Source: Terebella lapidaria (lineage: Eukaryota > Annelida > Polychaeta > Terebellida > Terebellidae). From it: a stretch of 64,000 nucleotides of DNA. Shown here piece by piece: positions 49,656-59,899 of the stretch. Numbering within the stretch: position 1 is the stretch's first letter; every line of letters begins with the position of its first letter. The stretch is taken from contig OX424561.1 in the NCBI GenBank assembly GCA_949152475.1, positions 1,550,001-1,614,000 of the forward strand. Reading direction: 5' to 3'. Both the position numbers and the translations under genes were made by a program. The notes under the pieces were generated by a model, which searched no databases, was not told where the DNA came from, and saw nothing but the letters and a program-made list of their open reading frames with translations.

Positions 49656-50750
49656 TTCTATAATCTGATTTTTCGAACGGCAATTTTCTACCGAATTTCA
49701 GACTTCTATCGCAAAAATTGAAGAACCTGGCAATCTACCCCCAATGTTAAATTTCAGCCCAGATTTGAGAATCTGATTGCTCAACGGTTTGGGTCCGTGG
49801 ATCTTTTTACAACCCACATTACTGTTATTCATTAAATTTCCAGTTCATTCATTCTGAAATTGAATCATAAATTCATAGTTTCATTGTTGTTCCATGGCTT
49901 TTGAACTTTTCTTTGGTCAGTAATTTTCCAACCAAAGACAAAACATTCTTTTCCAATTACATATCTACATTATAATGTTAATAAAATTGACACCTAGGGT
50001 CGTCGGGGTTCCCAGTAGTTCCATCCACCAAAATGTCACACTCAAGTGTTCATTTTTTTTTCTCTCTTTACTTTCTTACTCATTACATGTACATCTGATT
50101 AGTATGTTATTTCCTTTGTTTTATTATTTCTCATTACCTGTATTTTCGTTTAGCATTTTCTTTCCTTGGTTTATGTTTTCTTGCCATGTATCTATCTATC
50201 TTTTTCTTCTTTTTTTTGAGGCCATACATAATACAGCCCTCAGGCTTTGTATGGTCTCTTCAGCAACTTACATGTATCAATGTCTGTTTATCTCATATTT
50301 TGTCAGTACATGTATATTCCACTATCATTTTTCACTTATTGCTTATTATTTCATATCATTTCATTTCAAGTTGCTGAATAAACAAATATCCTATCCTATC
50401 CTATCCTATCCTATCTGAGCATATTCGAGGATTTGGTCCTGTTTACATCCATCGAATTCGAAGTATTATTGTAATTTTGGATCAGAAGCATTGGGGTGTA
50501 TTCTACACAGACAATGTTTGGTTTCGAAATATTGCATCGCTATAAAACATAGCAAATGCACAAAATTGTGTGCGGAAATTAAATGACAGGGTTAAATTTA
50601 ACATATTGCCAACTTTTTCAATTTTCGCAATATAAGATTAAAATTCGGTGGAAAATTCCGTTTGATTCCCAGGTGAAGTATGCCAAGTTATAGAACCATT
50701 TAGCATCGCAAAAATATCAGCAAAAAAACAGTGCAAACGAGTTAGAAAGG
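49656..50750. mobile_element. Foldback MITE copy split by a LINE fragment
   Basis: The left part (49656-49776) and right part (50413-50750) match the two sides of the MITE at 26777-27348. In the uninterrupted copy 'gagaatctgagcatattcg' is continuous. Here ATCTGA appears at both edges of the insert (49771-49776 and 50413-50418), as a target-site duplication. Confidence 0.8.
49777..50412 (+). mobile_element. LINE 3' fragment with (CCTAT)n tail
   Basis: About 636 bp ending 'gaataaacaaatatcctatcc', with five CCTAT units, then the duplicated target ATCTGA. 5'-truncated; only 3' UTR-like pyrimidine-rich sequence is left. The 147-aa open frame across it is not a gene. Confidence 0.75.
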
Positions 50751-50759
50751 GCTTACACA

Positions 50760-51390
50760 AACTAATTGACATTTTTTTACATGTGTGTTTTTTGTTGTTG
50801 AAAACCTCTCAATATAAGTCCATGTTGATTAAAAAATCAGTTGATTACTGCAATGGGTACCAAAAATCATTTGGATCAAAGTTTCCTGTCCTTACTCTCC
50901 AAGGATCCCCACACCTCGAGTGAATTCGGGATTACACAGGTATTAGACTCCAATCAAACAACATGGATGGCGATGGCTTTCTCACGTGAAGAGAACGAAC
51001 TGAAACGTGTTATTCAGTGATACATAACGTTATGTAATTCTAGTTTTTTTTTTATCATATTTTGTTGCTATTTGTGGGTAACTCTAAAACAAAATAAATT
51101 ACTGCCGATCATTTCATCAAATTGTTTCCTCTATTGCTCGGGAGTGATCAGCCAACAATATACGACCTTTACGGATTCACCATGGTTACCACAGTGTGAT
51201 GTGATGTGATGCTAACAAATTTGTCGTATCAATAGATTGTATAGCAGGCGAATATGGTCAAAACATAACTTACTTTTCAACTGCTTACATAAATTTTTGT
51301 CCGCAGTTCAGAGAGAGAGCAGCAGATATCAAGCAGATATCAAGCAGATATCAATCAACAGATATCAAGCAGATAGCAATCACGAATAAG
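50760..51390. other. Gene-free stretch with a short tandem repeat
   Basis: Nothing coding is seen. 'agcagatatca' repeats about five times with one variant at 51320-51378 (11-bp period). Confidence 0.5.
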
Positions 51391-51820
51391 CATTTAACTC
51401 GACACCTTTGACCTGTGAGTCAAGCAACGATTTTCTACCAAACTTCACAATTCTATGTAAAATATTTTAACATAGTGAAAATTTAGCACAATGTCAATAG
51501 TAAATTTCAGCCAAATTGGGATCTCGGAATCTTAGCAAATTGGGGGATTCGGTCATGTTTATACCCACAAGGAGTAAAGGTAATGCTGCAAGATAAACTC
51601 GGCTGTATTCGACCACAAACTGATCTCACGACTGAAAAATCAGACATAATAAATGTACAATTGTGTAAGGGCAATTGTGTACAATTGTGTAAATTTAGAT
51701 TTCACACTCAGTAGAAAATTGCCCTTTGACTTCCGGGTGAAGTGCATAAAGTTACACTAGGAATCATCCTATCAAAAAACGTACAGGTCTATCTTATGTG
51801 AAGAATCCGAGTATAGCAAT
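51390..51820. mobile_element. Diverged foldback MITE copy
   Basis: It carries the family words 'ttttctaccaaacttc', 'caatgtcaatagtaaatttcagcc', 'gggatctcggaatct', 'ggtcatgttta', then the opposite arm 'agtagaaaattgcc...ccgggtgaagtgca' and the terminal 'aatccgagtata' near 51806-51817. Confidence 0.7.
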
Positions 51821-52858
51821 GTACAATTCAAGTGATCTGTTCCAAACGACGTGTAACATCACCGCGGTCCAGCTGTCCATCCAGAAATTATGGACGTAGC
51901 ACACGGATATGCAAGAATAGTACAAATATAGATGGAGAATGTACATTTTGGTCGTTTCTTTATTTAATAAAATGTAGATATGAATGAATCTCATTTATGT
52001 CAAAGGAGATGCTTTCGACTGTGGACTAACGACATGATATTACAAGAAATAATACGAAAAAGATAATTGTACTCCATGGATTTTGACGACTGAAGAAGCG
52101 TTCATGTACACACTCTGGACATAAGGAGTGTTACCCCCTCGTCATTTTCTCAAAGTAGACGGACAGCAGACGGACAACGAGTCACAGTTACTAAACAATG
52201 AAGAACGTGTCCAATTATATTCAACTTTTCTCAGCAACGATATCAGATATTGTTTTATCCAACAGAGAAACACTGAATAATTTTTAGATCCAATTCAGAC
52301 AAGTTTAAAAAGCACTGCAAGTTTTCTATAATTCATATCCAAAAAGTGTAGTCGCCAACAAACGTTGGACATCTGGATTCTATATTCTAGCAGCTCTAGA
52401 AACAGAGTACCAGCAATGCTTCTATTTCATAAGATTTAACTTATGTAAGTTCAAAGCCTCTATGCTACATTCATATCGGCATACAATATATGTGCGGTTA
52501 TTGTCCTCATGAATATAGGATATTAATCATATGAAGTATAATGGCAAATAGATATACACTAATTTTTCATGTACCATATTCCAATTATTCCAGTCATCAG
52601 AAACCTTGGACAATCATCAAAAACCACGGACAGTCGTCAAAAGCTTGAACAAAAAAATCGTCTGGAAGTAATTTCTGGATGAACAGCTGCACGCCGGTGA
52701 AATTGCGTTTTTTGTCGGGTGCTAGTACCAGAGGCCTACTAACACACAAACACCCTGCCGAATTTTCAAGAAAGAACATTGTGATATAATTCTGTCCCTA
52801 CGCTCGACTACGGAGCCGCTGAAAGGACATGGAAGAAATATTTTTTGACATATGGTTA

Positions 52859-52960
52859 TTGCGTTTCCTCGCAATATTATTGCGTTCCCTCGCAATAATA
52901 TTGCGTTCCCTCGCAATATTATCGCGTTCCCTCGCAATCCGGATCGCGTTCCCTCGCGAT
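52859..52960. repeat. 21-bp array I: GCGTTCCCTCGC hairpin units
   Basis: Units start at 52859, 52880, 52901, 52922 and 52944. Each has the inverted halves TTGCG/CGCAA around TTCCCT, giving a small hairpin. Linkers are AT-rich (ATAATA, TATTA). The last two units change the stem to TCGCG/CGCGA, apparently with compensating change. Confidence 0.9.
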
Positions 52961-52977
52961 CGCGCACGAAATACTAA

Positions 52978-53081
52978 TTTGTGGCCACGAAATACTATTT
53001 GTGGCCACGAAATGCTAATTTGTGGCCACGAAATACTAATTTGTGGCCACGTAATACTAATTTGTGGCCACGAAATACTAA
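52978..53081. repeat. 21-bp array II: GTGGCCAC palindrome units
   Basis: TTTGTGGCCACGAAATACTAA units start at 52978, 52998, 53019, 53040 and 53061. Each is centred on the perfect palindrome GTGGCCAC. Confidence 0.9.
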
Positions 53082-53130
53082 TTGTTAAATCGAAGAACGG
53101 ATTGTTAAATCGTGCGCACGGATTATTAAA
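53082..53130. repeat. 21-bp array III: TTGTTAAATCG / GTGCGCAC units
   Basis: TTGTTAAATCG starts at 53082 and 53102, and TTATTAAAT at 53123. The second unit contains the palindrome CGTGCGCACG. The array keeps the 20-21-bp phase of arrays I and II without a gap. Confidence 0.8.
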
Positions 53131-53424
53131 TATATTCGATATGTCACCTCAGGGGCTCCGTAATTTATTATATTTATTGGTGATGTAATGATTTTGGAAA
53201 TATCAAGAATTGTTCTGATGATTGAAACAATACTATTTCCTATTAGCTATTTCCGACCAGAGAGTTCGGTCGCTGTTAATTCATACGTGCATATCCCTGG
53301 CCTAAATCAGCCCACACTGGTACACTGATTATTTCAAGTTTTTTTCATGAAATGAATACTTATTACATTGAAACGAAAAAGGTATGACATAATTAGCAAT
53401 ATTGGGATCAGCAGAGTTATATAC

Positions 53425-53485
53425 CGCCTGTGTGGCCAAGTGGATAAGACTGGTACCTAATCACATGAGATCGAACAATATGTTT
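53425..53485 (+). repeat. Possible tRNA-derived SINE head
   Basis: 'tgtggccaagtggataagac' resembles a tRNA D-arm/A box, and 'gagatcgaaca' about 35 bp later resembles a B box. The anticodon arm and acceptor pairing do not form a full cloverleaf, so a SINE or tRNA relic is more likely than a tRNA gene. Confidence 0.3.
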
Positions 53486-54164
53486 GTTGAATATACAAAG
53501 CCGAATTCGGAATCGATGAGATTTGTCTTCAGGCATTTCTCCAATTTGTAGCCAATCTAAGAAATGCAGAACGTGTGATACAAAAATATTATGGCACACA
53601 AACAATGCAATATCCGCCAGGGAGAAATAGTAAGAACACACCGTAAAACGTGAGACTGACTATATGTTCGTACTTCGTACAGTTTGCTATAGGCCTACAG
53701 TAAATACAAAGCACATAAATTTTCAGCAAATATAGAATCTTCCTTAGGCCCTATATATGACGACGTAAGTCTAAGCTAAAAATTATTAATGCTAAAAGAT
53801 ATGTTACCATTCCAAAATGACATTGAGTATGTAACAAAGTACACAAATATCAATTACACGCTTATCCAGAACAGAACCCACCAAAGCCTAGAGTCTGGAC
53901 AACCCGTCCTCCGTCTGGAGCTTTGTTCAGCCATAATCCACGTGGTTCGACTGTCCGAAATTATTCATATATAAATATAATTGAGGTTATCCTTCTACAG
54001 TGATCCTTGCCTACACCTCGCTATGTAGAAATATCACAGTGTCCTGCGATCAATATCCAACATCCTTACGACCAACATTGTTGATAATTTCCTAATACTA
54101 TCAGATTTAGTCACTTGCACGTGTGTCGAACATCTGAAATAAAATATACCGGCCGTGTTTGCAT

Positions 54165-54800
54165 GTGCCTATATAAAGGCCATTGAGGGCCGATTGGCGG
54201 ATTATTTATGTCCGCTTCTCCCGACGTTGCCCCGAGAGCGCGCACGAAGATCTCGCTGAGATCACGTTGCCGCGAGACTCGGATGACGAATCCAAGCATC
54301 GTTTTGAGATATCGTGCGGTCGCCTCGACTCGGTCGCTCGGTTTATTTACGACAAGCTGTATAAGTATTAGTTTTATTTCTGGGAGACGAATATTTTAGA
54401 GAACGTATTGCAGCAAATATTACCAGCAATAAATCAAACCCGTTAAAACGAGCGGAGGAATTACAGCCCGGTATCCCCGAGAGAAACACGTACGCGTTAA
54501 CACTTGATATACCGTCGATCACCGCGTCTTAACGGGTTCTTTATGATTAGCCACGGGAGGCGGCCTGTTGACCTTTGACCCGCGACCTTTTCCTGCCGAA
54601 GTGTGGCGGAGAGATCCGAGTGTTGCCGAGCGGCGGGTGACGAGTTGCGGGTTTTGCAGGGACTCGGACCAAGCCCAGGTGTTGGTGTTTGGTGAGAGTG
54701 CTGAAGTATCGAACCACGCGGAGTCAAGTGTAACCATCAAACTCACCCCGGGACCCGCGATCTGCCCGTATCTCAGAGGCTTAATCGTGCATATGTGACG
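54165..54800 (+). promoter_or_regulatory. CpG-rich promoter-like segment with TATA box and DR1 site
   Basis: TATATAAAGGCC at about 54171-54182 is followed by GATTGGCGG and CpG-rich sequence. TGACCTTTGACC (about 54570-54581) is a perfect direct repeat with 1-bp spacing of the nuclear-receptor half site (HNF4/RXR type). Short open frames of 60-76 aa overlap on both strands; none is recognised. Confidence 0.3.
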
Positions 54801-55604
54801 AATTTACACCAATTAGCACACGGCCATTTTCACGGACACTTGTCAAGGTGTACGGTTGTACATATTTGGCTGGGTACCTGGGAGACAGCAGGGTGACATG
54901 CACTGATTGAGCCGCGCAACGCAACAACGCGTCTGAGTACCTGCTTTTATATCATCGCACAACTGCTAAAGTACCCATTTATAGGCCTATAAAACCAACT
55001 TTTTGTTTTCAGATTTTTCGTAAACTTCCATTCAAAATTTTTTTTGAATAGTGAAAATGGAAATAACAATGGAGTAGGGCCTATACGGAATAGGCTTAAC
55101 CAGTTTGTTTTTCAATGTTGGAATATCGTCGTAGAAATAGTAGGCCTAAACAGTAGGTCTATCAGAAATAGAATGGAAAACTTCGCTTTCTATCTTAATG
55201 ATGTGACTGATTCTGGTTTTGTCGTATAGCTAAATTGAATTTCATATAAAACATTTTGTCATGAATTGTGCAATCGGAATTTCGAAAACCAAACGGAATT
55301 TCGAAAACCAAATAAGTAATGTAGTATGATATTGGTGGAACACAGGGGCCTATTACCGATAGGGCCTACCCGCAGTAGGCCTATACTAGTAGGCTACATG
55401 TTGTGCGAGTTGAACTTTCTGGATCGGTCATGCAGTAATATGGCATTCGGTAATCGTTTGGACTATCTAGGAACTAAAGTACATTCCGTTTGAAAATTTC
55501 ATTGACCGAGAACCAGTATCCCGTGTATTTATACGTCATTACTTCCATACAGAGTGCCTATGGCGTGCTCTACTTTCTGACACACATATTAGCGGGACTA
55601 AAGT

Positions 55605-56135
55605 CAAGTTCATCCAACAGTGAAACACGCTTTTTGGCCGTAGTTTCATCTTGAATAATCGGATCATCTTGAAATTTTGTGTGTCTCAATTGGGTATCAT
55701 GCCGTAATTTTGGGATCTCAAAAATTGAAAAAGTTGGCAATCTATAGTAACCCAATGTTAAAATTCCGTCCCAACATGGATTTCAGAGTCTGCACAAAAA
55801 AACAGCAACTTTTATATGATGTACGTGTTATAGGCCTATATTGCTTTCGAATAAACATAGGCCTATTTATCTAATATGCCTTCTGATTCCAAATCAACAC
55901 AATAGGTTCATTCTGTTTGGGCATAAACACGATAAAAGTCCTGAATTTGTTGAAATTTACTTGATCCCATTTCGGACTGAAATTTAACATTGGGTTAGAT
56001 TACCAACTCTTTTAATTTGTGAGATAGAATTCTGAAATTTAGTGAAAATGATACCCAATTGAGACACACATAATTTCAAGTTGATTCGATTATCCGAAAC
56101 AAAATTATGGCCAAAAAGCGCGTATCACAGATGGA
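55605..56135. mobile_element. Foldback MITE-like copy with two TAGGCCTA in the loop
   Basis: The inverted arms share 'gctttttggcc', 'gtgtgtctcaattgggtatcat' and 'accaatgttaaa'-like core words with the MITE family. The loop (about 55800-55930) holds TAGGCCTA at 55831 and 55858. Confidence 0.7.
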
Positions 56136-56639
56136 TGAACCTAAATATACTTGTTTGGGGAACACAGTAGCCGTGAACTTGTCTGAATGTAGCTTGAATA
56201 TCCAACGCTTTTTTACACTATTTTGCACCTCTAGAGGCATATGCCGGCATATTTTTATCAACATAAAATCAGCATATTTTTAGAGCCCGCGCGAAACATG
56301 TATTGGCCTATCAACTTCATGGATACATAGGTATTCTGACTGACTGCCCCACAAGGGCCGTATCTCGGGATACACTCAGACTATCGGTGACTAAAGGGGA
56401 GGTTGTGTTTATACACGCTCCTGTGTCGCCAGTAAATTTGGCATTTTTCAGTATAAAATAATTTGACGTAGACTATACGAATATGCCAATTAAACCTTTT
56501 AAAATTGATCACTAGGTCTCAAAACTATAGACCAGGTTTAAATACTTTGTGATGACGATTATAGATCTATTCGATCACCAGAAAATTGTCACACAATAGG
56601 TGTTCTGATTACATACTACAGTCGGTGTAGAACTGGTAT

Positions 56640-57720
56640 GACACGGTGCTTTAGTTCGATGGTCCGGCTCTTTTGAAAGCGAGAAGAGCTCTTTGAGCGA
56701 GTACAGAGCGCACGGTCGCCGACCGAGAGTGGACAATGCGGAGGATCGGAACGGATCGGGAGTGATTGACCCTCGACGGTCACAATAGACGAGAGTCCGT
56801 TCGTGTGCCGTCACCGCTGGTACACTGAGTACCAGGGGCTTGGAACGAGAGGTGCAGACTCTCCACAACCCACAGGACTGAGGGCCAGAGAGCGAAGTCA
56901 TCAAACTCTCGGGACGGAGCGGACTCGAGTCCCGAGCCACTGATCGCGTCAACAGATGCTCATCTTTTGAGTGCGGCACAAAGTGATCCCGGATTAAGAA
57001 AACAAACAAGTTTTGACAGCAGTGTATAAGTATGGTTGGAGTCCCGGTGCTTACCTGGACAGGTGTGTGCCGAGTGTGGCGTACTTGACCGTGTGTGGGT
57101 CCCGGGTGTCCGAGGAGTGGTCGCAAGTCGGTCCGAGAGCGCTGGTCTTGACGTGGGCTCAGTTCCACAGCGACTCGCCCACGGATCCTGAAGCACCGAC
57201 TATTGAAGCTCGAGTGTCGCCGGGGAGTCGGGCACCAGCCTTTTACAAGAGCGCCTGGCTCTCTCGGGAGTCCCGGCTGAGGATTGGTGTCTGAGGCCCT
57301 CAAGTCGTCCCAGGGAGATCTCTTACAGCCCTTCCCCCACCAACGACCACCCTCCGGGAGCTAAATGTACATCCACTCACACCAACCACCCACCGGCCTA
57401 GTAGCGGCCGGATCCACGTCACGAGCACCCCTCCCGTCCCCTCCCCGGGCCCCGTGACCGTATTTGCCGACACAACCGTCCAATATGTCGCTGTTTGTCG
57501 TGGCGCTGGTGCGCGTTACGTCGTTTACTGCCGGCGCTGCGCCGTTTGTGTACTCTATCCCGGTTACCCGCCGTATACTTGAGTGGCCGAACCGTGTGCG
57601 CTCTCGAAATCACCATCTGTCAAGAGTTTGGCCATTACACGGGCCGAGAGAGCCCAGCACACCCTCCTTAACCCCCATCCCCCCTCCCCCGGGATATACT
57701 CCCCACACCCCCAGGCGCCT
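56640..57720. other. CpG-rich segment, possible 5' exon or promoter
   Basis: GC-rich sequence with an open frame of 242 codons on the - strand (56575-57303) that shows no domain, plus overlapping frames on +. On the - strand there is a strong donor CAG|GTAAGCACC at about 57054. It could mark the end of a non-coding first exon, perhaps of Nkx2.2 copy B or of an unseen gene. No family recognised. Confidence 0.3.
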
Positions 57721-57724
57721 TGTC

Positions 57725-59625
57725 ACCACGGAAGTGGGATAAAAGCTTGAAAAGTTCTCGAGAGGAATCCTATATATCTGTTCCCAGCTCATTCCAGAGA
57801 CCGGTTTGTTCTTTACACAAAAACACGGAGTGACTCGAGTGGGGGGAATACGGTGGAACACAATTCAAATAATATAAGAAAATCTGTCGAGAAAACGCAG
57901 ATATCGATATTACGAGAGGTTTCTAGGCCTACAAGACATGACCTTCAATTATCGGATAAAAAGTCTCTTGCTGGAGTCAATAAGCTTTTGATAGATAGAT
58001 ATATACATGAAATACTGTAGTTTTATTGTTATATTAGACATGCAGGACATTTTTAATTCGTTATGTAAATTTCAAATTGGTTGCATATCATATCAAAATT
58101 ACACATACGATCAATGCTGGTCGTCTACACTAGTCTATCTAATGAGACATAGGATAGAATTAAGTAAAATAGAAAACAGGACGAATACGAGTAGAGTCAC
58201 AAACATGATACGAAATCCTGCAAACTTATCAGATTGTCAGGCGGCAGATAACAGCGCGTTGTACATTTTGTTGAGTTTTCCCGCCTGTTTTGTGTGTGAA
58301 TCTGTCTCTGTGCGGTCGGACAGACGGACGGACGGACGGCGGGGAAGAGTTACGACCGATGTATCCCCCACTCACCCAGCACGGGGGTATCCGGACCCGG
58401 CCGTCCCCACCCGTCACCCCACCACCGTCAAGTGTCCATGCCCCCATGTCCCCCGGCCCTTAGGCCTCCACAAACACAATTAACTTCTATGCCCGTCCAG
58501 AGAAGGCCAATTTGTCATCAGACGCCCTTAATTATGTGACGAAAACCGCTCGCTTTCCCCTCCGAGCGCCCGGACACTTTGATATAAATGTCCACAAGCC
58601 GGCTTTATTATGGCGATAGGGAATGACTTGTCTCCTAACACGGCACCCAATGGTACTCGGGCTAAAATGGCCTCACGTTCTGCCAAAGAGTTCTCTCATT
58701 TTTCGTGTGTTGTCGGCTTTTTGTGGAGGACTTTGTACAAAACACTTCGGCGACCACTCAATAATGGCGATAAGGGTGCGGGTCACGTGACAGAGGACAA
58801 TCACGTGACGACAATAAGGGAGAATTCGTGCCGTCTTTGCCGCCTTTAACGAAAGAAACATAATTTATCACTCTATTCCGATATTTTGCTTTTTTTGCAG
58901 TCGAACAGATTTCGCCAAATAGTTCAAGGGGATTTTACAGTGCAGCAATAAATTAAAAGCTAAATGCTAGGGATCATCTCACAAGTCAATTGAGTCTGCG
59001 CTTATTGTGTTTGAATGGCACGTCAGTTACCTATTAATTGTTTTTTTTATCTTATGTAAATAGTGTAATGCACTCCTAACCATGCACTCCTATTCCTGTG
59101 ACTGACGATGGTATAACAATCAAGACAAAACCCCAAGGGCCGTAACTATAGTATCGATACAGATACACTCTCTGTACACCGGTAACCGTAACTACTGATG
59201 CTTTAGTTCTTGAGAGGGTTTTGTGAAACCCTCTTGGCTTCCAGAGAGATTCCCATGGAAACTCGAAAGTGGGTTGTACTACAGTAACCTGGGGAGTTAA
59301 CCTTCCATGAAAACATGTCCTTATATAATCTTAATAAAAGTCAATTTCTAACATAGCCACATATTTTTCCAATCGGAACGTCGAAGCATCTTCAGATTTT
59401 CTAGGTTATAGCATGGCTCATAATTTGTTCAAACATTAGGATAGGTCTTATCTTTGATGAGTGTGCACGTCAAACCTTTAATATATTCTACAACAAAACA
59501 AAGGATGATTTCTGAATATGAAAACTGATTTTAACCTGTTGGAACTCGAGCCCTGTGAAAACAATTCTGAAAGTCAGTCTGAAAGTATTAGAATGACACT
59601 TCCTCGTTTTATTTGAACAAGTTGA
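57725..59625. other. Gene-free stretch with paired E-boxes
   Basis: No recognised gene. GTCACGTGAC at 58782-58791 and ATCACGTGAC at 58800-58809 lie 18 bp apart. A TATA-like GATATAAATG (near 58580) precedes an unremarkable 79-codon open frame at 58610-58849. The 158-aa open frame at 58007-58483 shows no domain. Confidence 0.4.
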
Positions 59626-59629
59626 AATG

Positions 59630-59880
59630 ACACCACCAAAAAAATAATCCCAAGGACTAAGAAAGGTTACCGGAGAAATGTATAGTGTTGAGCCACACTC
59701 TTTTTTTCCACCAAAATTGGCGTTTTGACCTTTCAAGGTCACTGAAGGTCAAATTCAAAGTTACCATTGAAATCACTGTAGGCCTATGTGACTTCTCATT
59801 TGAATATGACACTATTTAGACTCTATCTTGAAGTGCTCTAGGAGATGACTTCTTACAGCTCCCATTATGTGGTGAAAAAA
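59630..59880 (+). repeat. Dispersed repeat, second copy
   Basis: Diverged relative of 39455-39660. It abuts the 5' end of the truncated LINE and contains TAGGCCTA at 59779-59786. Confidence 0.55.
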
Positions 59881-59899
59881 TGATGAAAAAGACGAGAAA

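Noticed and set aside
49975-50418. 147-aa hydrophobic frame
   Set aside because: Pyrimidine-rich LINE 3' UTR ending in the (CCTAT)n tail; the Phe/Leu/Ser bias is composition.
52829-53188. 119-aa frame with heptad-like LRSLAIL and ICGHEIL repeats
   Set aside because: The 7-residue periodicity is just the 21-bp DNA period, and both strands are open.
58007-58483. 158-aa frame
   Set aside because: Composition changes abruptly from AT-rich to GC-rich within it and no domain is visible.
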